Shown piece by piece: positions 50,167 to 58,341 of a stretch of 64,000 nt of DNA (position 1 is its first letter; every line of letters begins with the position of its first letter). The notes under the pieces are model-generated. The model saw nothing but the letters and a program-made list of their open reading frames with translations. It made no database searches and was not told where the DNA came from. The stretch lies in contig JAPFFF010000011.1 in assembly GCA_039105265.1 (NCBI GenBank), positions 2,170,001 through 2,234,000 of the forward strand, given 5' to 3'. The translations under genes and the position numbers were made by a program. The stretch comes from Tritrichomonas musculus (taxonomy: Eukaryota; Parabasalia; Tritrichomonadida; Tritrichomonadidae).

Positions 50167-50263
50167 TTTAGCTAAAAAAAGTTTCAATTAAAACTGATAT
50201 TAGCTTAATTTAGCAGAATTTAATTAAATTTGGCTAATTTTAGCAACTTTTGTGTAGCTGATT
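50167..50263. promoter_or_regulatory. TTAGC-rich spacer between helicase and basic protein genes
   Basis: Within about 80 bp, TTAGC or its inverse GCTAA occurs at least six times, including the palindrome TTTTAGCTAAAA right before the basic-protein ATG and GGCTAATTTTAGC near 50231. Such clustered short repeats in both directions suggest binding sites for an element-encoded protein or a promoter. Confidence 0.45.
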
Positions 50264-51619
50264 TTATTTACTTTTTACCAACATATACATTCTTTTTCTT
50301 TTACCTTTTTCATTTATTACTTTCATTCTTAGTTCATATTCAGCAGGTATTTCTTTATCATTTTTTAGTCCAAAGTATTGATAAAGCTGCTTCTTTCCGC
50401 TAAATTCAGTATTTAATCCTTCTTCATTAATTGTTATTTTTGGCTGTTCTTTTACATAATCAATTATTACTGTTCCAATCTTACTTAGACACTTCATCCA
50501 AGAATTTGCATCCATAGATTGCCATGCATTTGCTCTCAATTGATTCAGTCGCGTTTTATATCTATTTTTAGCTATTTTATATGAAAATTTATCTTCTGGT
50601 ACCTTAATCATCCTGAGATAAAGATGCGTAACTGTTGTGCTATTTCTATTTCGTCCAATAAATTGTTCTACTGATGAACATGAATCAAGTTGCGTCTGAA
50701 TGAATATTGACAATATGTTTTCTTTTAATGATTGGCCGGCCTGAATGCATGATGTAGCAATAATTATATCTACATCTTCAGGATTGACAAATTTGCCTTC
50801 ATCAGATATCTCAACCTCTTTCTTATCTGAGTTATATAGTGCTTTAATTAATTCGTTGTTTATGCATTCCTTTATACTCTCACATTCTTTTTTATCCTCA
50901 ATTTTTATTAATATTTTATCATAATTCTGCATCTCAGTTATAACTTGCTTCGATATTATTTCTCGTTGCTCTTCCATATTATTCTTTAGTTTGTGTATAT
51001 AGATTGTTCTGTTGTATTTATCTTCAACGTGTGGGTTTATTTTCACATAATCTTTGAATACTGATAAGCAATTTATGTCAGATGCTGTAGCTGTAATTAA
51101 CCCAACTTTATCGAATTCTCTACACGTTTCTATTAATGAAATGTTTTCTAGCAATAAATGAGCCTCGTCTATTATTAGAGAGTAATGTTTGTTAAAGTCA
51201 ATTGAATGATGATAAAAGTGTTCAATTATACCTCCTAAACATTTCGATGCAGTTGCATATGTAGTAATAACAGTCGGAATAAATATAGTTATAGCTGATT
51301 TAAATTCTTTGAATGCACCATCTTTCACACATACTTTAATCATATCATCAACATCATTTGGATATTTATTGTTTAATGCGACATACAGTTTACTATAGAA
51401 TTCCATTGCAATATTAATTGTAGGTACAACAACAATAAATTTATTATCTGGGACTGTATTGTAAATCCATTTTCTTATTGCTGTGCTTTTTCCTGTTCCG
51501 ATTGGAGATTGGCATATAAATTTCTTGATTAATTTCTCTTCAATTGCTTGTGAATCATTAATTATTCTTATCTTATTTGCTGGAATGCTATCGAATAGTT
51601 TCCAATCAATATAGCTCAT
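50264..51619 (-). CDS. SF2 DEAH-box helicase of the 3.12-kb element
   Basis: 451 residues from an ATG. Helicase motifs in order: I SPIGTGKST (38-46), Ia FIVVVPT, II IIDEAH (near 150-156), III TATAS (near 176), V IATSCIQAGQSL (near 286) and VI EQFIGRNRN (near 320), where Gln and both Arg fit the SF2 arginine fingers. It is compact, with two RecA-like lobes and a roughly 110-residue C-terminal tail (ending RKRMYMLVKSK) that is basic. The overall look recalls the origin-binding helicases of herpesviruses and large DNA viruses (UL9/OBP type), whose motif VI is also short. That relationship is inference. Likely role: unwinding or melting DNA at the palindromic ends during replication of the element. 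All motifs look intact. Confidence 0.85.
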   Translation of the reverse strand: MSYIDWKLFDSIPANKIRIINDSQAIEEKLIKKFICQSPIGTGKSTAIRKWIYNTVPDNKFIVVVPTINIAMEFYSKLYVALNNKYPNDVDDMIKVCVKDGAFKEFKSAITIFIPTVITTYATASKCLGGIIEHFYHHSIDFNKHYSLIIDEAHLLLENISLIETCREFDKVGLITATASDINCLSVFKDYVKINPHVEDKYNRTIYIHKLKNNMEEQREIISKQVITEMQNYDKILIKIEDKKECESIKECINNELIKALYNSDKKEVEISDEGKFVNPEDVDIIIATSCIQAGQSLKENILSIFIQTQLDSCSSVEQFIGRNRNSTTVTHLYLRMIKVPEDKFSYKIAKNRYKTRLNQLRANAWQSMDANSWMKCLSKIGTVIIDYVKEQPKITINEEGLNTEFSGKKQLYQYFGLKNDKEIPAEYELRMKVINEKGKRKRMYMLVKSK

Positions 51620-51657
51620 TTATATAAAACAAAAAATTGTACAAAAAATTAAACAAA

Positions 51658-52115
51658 GAATAAGGCCTGATTTATTTTTATCATGCGTAAGCTTTGTTGG
51701 TCACACGCGACTATTAATATTTCGGTCTGGTAGAATTCTACCAGTCGAGCTACAGAGCAAAAATGCACTCTAGAGATACTGCTTGTATGGATGAATTCTA
51801 CCACCTTCGTTAGAGCTATTGATGGTCACGCGGTCTGGTAGAATTCTACCAGACCGAAATATTAACAGTAATGGGTCTGCGGGAATTCCCGTAGACGAGC
51901 CAGAGCTGTGTTAGAGCCATTGTTAGAGCTGCGTTAGAGCCATCATTAGAGCTGCGTTAGAGTTGCGTAATTATGGTTAGCATATGATTTATTTTGATCG
52001 CGTTCTTGGTAACAAAATATGGCACCTAGTATAGTAGACGGGGCGAGTTGTTACTCGCAACGGTGGTAGGCAGGGGGCGGGGGCTTTGCCCCGCCCACAA
52101 CCTGCGCATACTACT
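51658..52115 (-). repeat. Right long terminal inverted repeat of the 3.12-kb element
   Basis: Mirror of the left arm. Its inner part holds a perfect 24-bp palindrome around 51836-51859 (core GGTAGAATTCTACC) and a second, near-perfect one at 51876-51897 (core CGGGAATTCCCG), plus a further GGTAGAATTCTACC copy near 51730. The outer 219 bp equal the left arm base for base. Confidence 0.85.
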
Positions 52116-53044
52116 TATATCAAGGAATTCACATGGGCTACTTACTTTAGTAATTTGGTCTGCCTCAACCAAGTCTGTACACCCTTTGTATCTATATCCT
52201 ATTCTTTTTACTGACAAGTTGTCTAGATTCCAATGGTATTGATATATCCTTGATACGAAATTTATAAAGTTAGATTCATTAAAAGCCTCATATAAGAATC
52301 TCTTTGTTGTCATGTTAGTTCTTTCATTCTTTATGATATTCTTCAATAAATCTCCCAGGTTCGAATAACAAACCTCAGCTAAAAATGGGTCAGGCTCGGG
52401 AGTTGGAAGTGGTATAGGGTCTTGAAGATATCGAAAAACCTTTGTTTGTCCTAGTTGTTCATCTATTGATATTTGTTCATAGTTATATCAAGAGCAGAGC
52501 AATAGAATAATGTACAAGGTATTTTCTTGTTGAACATATAGTGGTCTTTGAACAATATCAAGTTGATTTCTCTATTATAGCCAACTGACCATGATTTTTT
52601 CCTTGTGTTAATTCTTGTTTCATACTTGTATTTATAAGGTTGTTGAACAACTCGAATGATACGAAAATTGCACTTGAACTTTTGAGCTACTTCTAATATC
52701 TTGTTATTGGGTATGGTTATTGTTTGAACAAAAATGCGTAGGTCATCTATTTCATCATCAGTGAATACACCTGATTGGATACAAACATATACAAAACAAT
52801 TATCCCTGTAGTTCTTCTTTTTAACTTCATGAAATATTTGATATGCTGATAGGTCTATTGGTGAACGATTGATGTATGGGAAAAAACTACCTTCTGGTGT
52901 ATTTCGGTAGTCTTCATCAAGTTCAACTTCTTCATCATATATCTCATTGGTATTCATATCTTGCATCATGACTTTAAAATGAACACCATCTTTGCTTTTA
53001 GACATGTCGATAAATTGTACTTCATATCGAACAGGTATGAACAT
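52116..53044 (-). mobile_element. Polinton/Maverick-like fossil, right portion (broken)
   Basis: Minus-strand sequence with a 193-residue frame (52463-53044) that resembles the N-terminal region of protein-primed family B DNA polymerases from Polintons and large DNA viruses. More coding-like sequence of the same strand runs up to the inserted 3.12-kb element. The element as a whole is broken in several places and lacks most Polinton genes (integrase, ATPase, capsid), so only a small part survives. Age: clearly older than the helicase element that splits it. Confidence 0.45.
52463..53044 (-). CDS. Family B DNA polymerase N-terminal-like fragment (fossil)
   Basis: 193 codons from an ATG. It has the texture of the N-terminal domain that precedes the exonuclease in Polinton or virus-type polymerase B: CFVYVCIQSGVFTDDEIDDL, a basic KYETRINTRKKSW strand and LILFKDHYMFNKKIPCT, the HY-box commonly found before the exonuclease motif. 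The polymerase catalytic motifs are not present in this piece. It is treated as a remnant of a virus-like element. Confidence 0.45.
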   Translation of the reverse strand: MFIPVRYEVQFIDMSKSKDGVHFKVMMQDMNTNEIYDEEVELDEDYRNTPEGSFFPYINRSPIDLSAYQIFHEVKKKNYRDNCFVYVCIQSGVFTDDEIDDLRIFVQTITIPNNKILEVAQKFKCNFRIIRVVQQPYKYKYETRINTRKKSWSVGYNREINLILFKDHYMFNKKIPCTLFYCSALDITMNKYQ

Positions 53045-53751
53045 GTTTGAGATATATGGATTAGTGTCTGACTAATTCAAATTCCACTTTTTGGACTTAA
53101 TGTATTTTTTCTGTCAAGGGTTATAAATTTTGGTCTTTGGATCGCAAAACATGAACATTTAAATATTATTTTGAGAAAAAATATCGAGATATAACACTGA
53201 GATTCTTAAAATAGATTTTTTATCAGGAGATGAATGCGGGATCTTATATTTGGGTTAATGTGAAACTAAAAATTTTTTCAAAGATATTTTTATTTTTTAT
53301 AAATATGAGTAAAAATATTTTTTTGATCATATAAATATGGAGTTTAAAATACGTTTTCATGATTCTATTATTCAAATTAAAGAAATTGAAAAAAAAGAAT
53401 TATGTCATTTCAATTGGACTAAAAATTTTAAAATAATAAATCAATAAATAAACATTTATAAGTATACGAATAAAGTTATCTTTATTAAAACCTCAAAAAA
53501 GCTAGAAACTTCAATTTGGGTATCAATCTTGGGAAACCAGGAGAGTAAGAGAGTTTAACATAAAAAACAAAATATTATATATAAATTAATGAAATCAAAT
53601 ATGGTTCAATTTATTAAAAAAATGAATTTAACGTGAATGATATTGGTCTTATGGTATCTGAAAATTTTGTTGAAATGTAATTAAAATGTAAAAAGAACTT
53701 GATTAAAATGTAAAATTTTGAACTTTTTTGAAATCAACTTTAAAAATTCAC
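53045..53751. other. AT-rich gap between two element remnants
   Basis: About 700 bp with no supportable frame or repeat. It may contain the undetected left terminus of the pogo-like transposon. Confidence 0.4.
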
Positions 53752-55013
53752 TTAGTTTTCATGAGTTTTTGATGGGATAATAAATATTAGGCATAACAAG
53801 AAAACTTTTATTACTTTGTTTTGAAAAAAAGGTATTGTGATTCTAGTATTTGTGTTTGTATTAATTTGTGAGGCTCGTTTGTAACAATCGTAGATATATT
53901 GTTGATTTGGAGTTAGCTGAAAATTTGAATTAATTAACTGTTGTATATGTGAAATTTGATAATCGCGTATTTTTTTAATAAGATTGAGATTGAAAGATGC
54001 CAGAATTTGAACATTGTTATTGAGAATTCTGACTTGAGTATCTATTCCTATTGAACGAAAAGCTGAGCGACAATTTATTTGAGATGTAGATTGGTATAAA
54101 GCTGTGTGTATTTTAATGATTTGGTTTGTTTGTCTACTGAGTGATCTTATATATCTGTAATGTGGCATTAATTGTTTTTAACTATTGAAAATGCATAAAT
54201 AGAGAGACTGTTTCTGGTCAGATGAATGAGGAGTGAGGTGATGTAGTATCCAATTTTCTTGAAGTAGATTAACATTTTTAAATGCATTATAATGAGCTGA
54301 AAAACCGTCTAAAATTAAAATTGAAGGACCAAAATAATTGAATTTTTGTCTTAATCGTATTAATGAGGGTAAAAATTGAGAATAAATCCAAAAAACTAAA
54401 GATTGAGTATTAAAATATCCTGAATCTGTGTGTACCATTTCAAAACTTCATGAATCTAAATAATTATATGTTTCTGAATCAAAAGTAGACCTTTGAACTG
54501 CGTAAAGAGGTGGACAAAAAAGTCCACATAAGTTAATGCATGCTAAGCATGTAACATACTTTTCGGATCTTGATATTGGATAATGAGCTCTTGATTGTGG
54601 ATAATCCACTGGAACAATAACAGTTCTTTCGTGGCCGTCTTCAAACTAGGAAACACCAATTTCATCAATATTGAAAATAAATTGAATAGGAAGGCCATTT
54701 ATTGACCTTCCCAACTGATTTATATTGTTCTCAATTTCTAAAAATTATGAATTAAAACTGTTATCTTCTAAAGGTACTCCTGTTATGCTTTTAAATGTAT
54801 TTTTAAATTTATTTCTTAATATATGACGTATTGTATCTGTATATAAAAATTTTTTGAAGTTTTTGATTATAGATTGAGTTATTTCATTAACAGTAGGATA
54901 TAAAGAATTTTGATGTTGTTTTTTGATTTCTTCTTCTATTATTTGAAGTTCATCTGGTGTCAAAATTGGAGGACGTCCTTCTATTTTTGTTCTTTCTGCC
55001 TCGAAACGGCAAA
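53752..55013 (-). pseudogene. Decayed pogo/Tigger-type DDE_1 transposase
   Basis: Reading leftward: GRPPILTPDELQIIEEEIKK (helix-turn-helix linker typical of the family), FIFNIDEIGVS (first Asp), FEDGHERTVIVPVDYP, SILILDGFSAHYNAF (second Asp), LHHLTPHSSDQKQSL (third Asp) and a C-terminal tail with CRSAFRSIGID. The three Asp in DDD order and the PHSSDQ box mark a DDE_1 (pogo/Tc5-like) transposase, a group found in trichomonads. Several in-frame stops, including near 54747, 54648, 54450 and 54178, break it, so it is a pseudogene. The 5' part continues beyond 55021 but is separated by a 586-bp miniature element. Confidence 0.75.
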
Positions 55014-55021
55014 GACATAAC

Positions 55022-55607
55022 TAACCCTTACGGCCTAACCCTTACGGCAGTTGGAGAGTGCCGTTGTCAAATCCGTAATTTTACCGAAAACCTTCTATAC
55101 AATTGCCGTATTTTATTTGGTCGATTTTGAGAAGAAATATAATTATATTGTTTTTTCAAAATCTTTTAAATTCAATTAATATTATTACTTATTAGTAATT
55201 TTTTATTACACGTTTGATAATAAATGGAGGAGACTCTTCAGTCTTCTGAAAAAGTTATGAGATTGAAATTGGATAATTGATTTGAGCAGGCGAAGATGAT
55301 TTGAGTGAATAATGTTATGCTGATGTTGAATAAAATCAACTTATATAACTGCAAGGACAACCATATGCAAGTGAGATTGATTTCTGTAATAAATTGGTTT
55401 AGTTTATTAAAATGAATTTTTTATATATAATATAAAGTATTCAAAGCAAATATTCAAAAAGTTTTGATATGACCATTTATTATTTGAAAAAGTTACCTTT
55501 TTTTACATGCCGTAATTTCAACTCCATTCGCCGTAATTCCAAAATTCGGTATAAACTATTTAAAAATAGGTGATGTCGCCGTAGTTTACAAAACAGCCGA
55601 AGGGTTA
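55022..55607. mobile_element. 586-bp miniature TIR element with 8-bp target duplication
   Basis: Ends TAACCCTTACGGC and (inverted) TAACCCTTCGGC, with imperfect similarity extending over more than 100 bp through repeated CCGTAATTT and CCGTA boxes. GACATAAC stands directly on both sides (55014-55021 and 55608-55615), an exact 8-bp duplication. The left end carries a doubled CCTAACCCTTACGGC. No coding capacity. An 8-bp target fits a hAT-type MITE (MULEs usually make 9). It sits inside the pogo-like transposase remnant and is therefore younger than it. Confidence 0.8.
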
Positions 55608-55615
55608 GACATAAC

Positions 55616-55890
55616 CAATTTGTCAATACTTTACTTTAAAGGATCCTGAACATAAAAATTCACATAAAAAACCTAATTGTTGGTTAAATGTTACAGCATA
55701 TAAGAATGTGTCCTGAGAAATGGCTTGATTATAAGCAGCTTTTTCTTCTTCAGTGCCTATAAATGGATTTATCATTTCTTGTGCTGGCTTGTATTACTTC
55801 TCCAGAGCTTTTGCGTTTGCTATTTCTGGCATCAAATGAAGTTATATGATTTCATTCAATTTTTTCTATTCTTGATCGCCTTTTCAATCA
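55616..55890 (-). pseudogene. Minus-strand coding-like remnant upstream of the pogo-like pseudogene
   Basis: Reading leftward there is a short coding-like stretch containing MINPFIGTEEEKAAYNQAIS and FLYAVTFNQQLGFLCEFL, interrupted at least once. It leads towards the DDE_1 remnant across the miniature element. It could be the N-terminal part of that transposon or a separate gene fragment. No family recognised. Confidence 0.35.
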
Positions 55891-56597
55891 AATTTTCTTA
55901 ACTAAATCGATGAATTCAGCAACTTTTCTGATAAAAGTACACCTCATAGAACCAAAATTCAATGGAAATGATCGAATTTTTTGTGAGACTGATTGAAACT
56001 ACTCTTAATTTATTCTATAAACTTTCTCAAATTTAGTAAATTTGAATAAAAACTTTGAACCTGACTTTAACTTTTTGAAGTAAATTACCCTTAACTTTTA
56101 CAAAAGTTTAGTATTTTGAATGGAAAAAGTTATATGAACCCAACTTTTTCACGGCACTCTATATATAATAAAGCCAGACATAAAGATGATGTTCTTGAGG
56201 TCATATCTTGGTAAATATTAGGCTATTCCATGAAATAACCTTTCAATAGTTTCTATTTCTCTTGCCTACTAAACATTATAATTGCGGAAAAACGACATTC
56301 CTTTTAGCCGTTTGAGGATATCAATTCAATGCTCTCATCAACACTCTTTGAAAATCCAATTTCATTTCATAGAGCAAAGAATTAAAAAAACTAGAATTAA
56401 AATCGTCAAATGATTCTAAATTATTACTTAAATAGTATTTACTCTATGATAGTTGGATACATAAAAAAATGAGAGTCATCTCTCCATTACATTCAACTTG
56501 TTTGAAAAAATAAATATAAAACAAAAAACTTATTCAATATTTGAACAGGCAATTCAAATTTGAATGGTACAAAAATTGGCACAAATAAAATCGTGCT
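55891..56597. other. Gap between the mobile cluster and host genes
   Basis: About 700 bp without a supportable frame. It contains the 3' flank of the SAPS-like gene on its right side. No repeat or RNA gene recognised. Confidence 0.4.
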
Positions 56598-58094
56598 CTA
56601 ATCAGATTCATCTTCAGCATTTGAATCAGATGTTGAAGAGGTGGAATTTGAATCTACTTCTTCTTCTTCGGATTCTTCGCTTGAATCTGAACTGGATGAA
56701 CTTGAATGCTTATCAAATACTCTAGAAAGGAGGTCACAACTGTCAACAAAATGCGATTTGTAAAAACTAGAATCAGAGCTTGATGAGTCATCGCTATAAT
56801 CAGAAGATTCATTCATTGGTGGAGATCCTCCATAGCTTCTTTTGATTATTTCACATTGAACTTTAAATGTGCTTTCACAATATGATTTCCATTCATCATA
56901 ACACTCCAATTCGTCCTGATTTTCTTTAAGTAATTTACCCAAAATTATTGTCATTTCATAAATATGGCCCCAGTAAGAAGAACATAATACTTCCTTTTGA
57001 TCTATAAGTGATGGAATTAAATTCATAATTTTGCTAGAATTCACAAAATTTATGAATTCAATATTATATGATGATAGGACTTTGAACAATTTAAGAAATG
57101 AAGTATGAAGAAATGTATTTGTCTTTAATCTTGTAAATAAATTCAATAGAAAGTTTAAGAAATTAATAATAAATTTGCTAACTTTTTTTTTAAAGGATAA
57201 AGCTAAAATAATGAGCTCTATCGAATATCGTTTGTCATTAAAAAATTTATGGTCATGCTGAACATAAATGCATAAGTTTTCACAGTTATCAATTAATAAT
57301 GATTGAATGTCCAGAAAATTCGTCTTCAATTTTTCGCTTTCAGAAATTGATTGATAGAGTAAAAAAATGTATTTGAATGCTTCACAACTTAAGCTAATTT
57401 TCGTAGAATTAAGTCCTAGTTGTAATATATATGAAATTTTTTCTTTAGAAGCAAGCTTTTGTAATACAATAGAATCTTTATCTACCATCAACACATATTT
57501 CGAAAGTAGAGTTAAAACTTTTTCTTGAACAATTCCGGATTCATCTTTATTGATTTTTTGATATAATAAATCTTCTGCCTTCAGATCATAGAACCACTTT
57601 CGAAAAGGTGCTAAATTAGGATATGAAAACAAAAAATCAAGAAATTCTCTGATGTATATTTTGTTCATATTATTCAATAAATTTTGAAAAAATAAAGATG
57701 ATTGATCAACTTTGTGAAGAGCTAGTGCATTTGAAACTTCAATGATGCGGCGAAGTAAATTAATCAACGGTATCATATTTTCTGTTCCATTTAGAAAATT
57801 GTTAAATAATAAATTAATTAAATTTGGATCTTTACTGATCAAGTTTCTTACAGGTTGAAAATCCGAAAGAATCGAATAAGAATTTGATTTTATCAACTCA
57901 TCAGTGTCTTTTACGAATGAATATTCAATAATATCTCGAACATGTAAAATTAAAAAGTTGGTTAATTTCGGAAGCTTTTGATTCAATATAATAGAAAGGT
58001 TCACTTTACTGAGAATATCTTCTAAGCTTAGCTTATTATCTTCAATTTCATTTTCAATCTGTTTGACGAATAAACTTTGGGTTTTGAAAGACAT
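56598..58094 (-). CDS. SAPS-like protein (putative PP6/Sit4 regulatory subunit)
   Basis: 498 residues from an ATG. The N-terminal 130 residues fit the start of SAPS proteins (PPP6R/SAP155 group): LSLEDILSKVNLSIILNQKLPKL, then a NLINLLFNNFLNG helix and PLINLLRRIIEVSNAL, followed by armadillo-like helices to about residue 400. The C terminus (about 430-498) is Ser/Asp/Glu-rich (SSSSDSSEESEEEEVDS), a CK2-type acidic tail seen in many SAPS proteins. Known role: scaffold that binds the PP6/Sit4 phosphatase catalytic subunit. Similarity is by pattern only; an unrelated armadillo protein cannot be excluded. A kinase gene lies 247 bp upstream on the same strand. Confidence 0.55.
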   Translation of the reverse strand: MSFKTQSLFVKQIENEIEDNKLSLEDILSKVNLSIILNQKLPKLTNFLILHVRDIIEYSFVKDTDELIKSNSYSILSDFQPVRNLISKDPNLINLLFNNFLNGTENMIPLINLLRRIIEVSNALALHKVDQSSLFFQNLLNNMNKIYIREFLDFLFSYPNLAPFRKWFYDLKAEDLLYQKINKDESGIVQEKVLTLLSKYVLMVDKDSIVLQKLASKEKISYILQLGLNSTKISLSCEAFKYIFLLYQSISESEKLKTNFLDIQSLLIDNCENLCIYVQHDHKFFNDKRYSIELIILALSFKKKVSKFIINFLNFLLNLFTRLKTNTFLHTSFLKLFKVLSSYNIEFINFVNSSKIMNLIPSLIDQKEVLCSSYWGHIYEMTIILGKLLKENQDELECYDEWKSYCESTFKVQCEIIKRSYGGSPPMNESSDYSDDSSSSDSSFYKSHFVDSCDLLSRVFDKHSSSSSSDSSEESEEEEVDSNSTSSTSDSNAEDESD

Positions 58095-58341
58095 AACCTA
58101 AAGAAAATTTTTTTTTTGAAATCTATATAAACCCAAAAATATTGATTAAACAATATATATTTGGGATCTGATTTGTCAAATATTTTAATATTATATAATA
58201 AATTCTGAAACAACTATAGTATATGCAAGATATTATAAAATATAATGTTGATCTCTTTTACCGTAATTCTTCCATGACAAACGAAATATTTATTTATAAA
58301 ACATAAAAAATACAAATTGATAAACATAGTCTATAGAATTT

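Larger units (their letters stand above)
48993..52115. mobile_element. 3.12-kb long-TIR element encoding an SF2 helicase (unclassified)
   Basis: The element begins AGTAGTATGCGCAGGTTGTG and ends with the exact inverse. The outer 219 bp of the two arms (48993-49211 and 51897-52115) are identical. Homology continues less perfectly to 49441 and 51658, giving TIRs of about 450 bp. TATAT stands on both outer sides, a possible 5-bp target duplication. The GC-rich tips form a hairpin (GGGCGGGGC, AAA, GCCCCCGCCC). Three genes lie inside, all reading leftward: a helicase and two small unknown proteins. I see no transposase, integrase, Rep nuclease, polymerase or capsid gene. It looks whole, and the identical arms suggest recent insertion or gene conversion. 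Its GC content is well above the surroundings. It interrupts the Polinton-like fossil. Confidence 0.85.

Noticed and set aside
52026-52346. Frame crossing the right border of the 3.1-kb element
   Set aside because: It reads from fossil flank into the TIR and is an artefact of the insertion.
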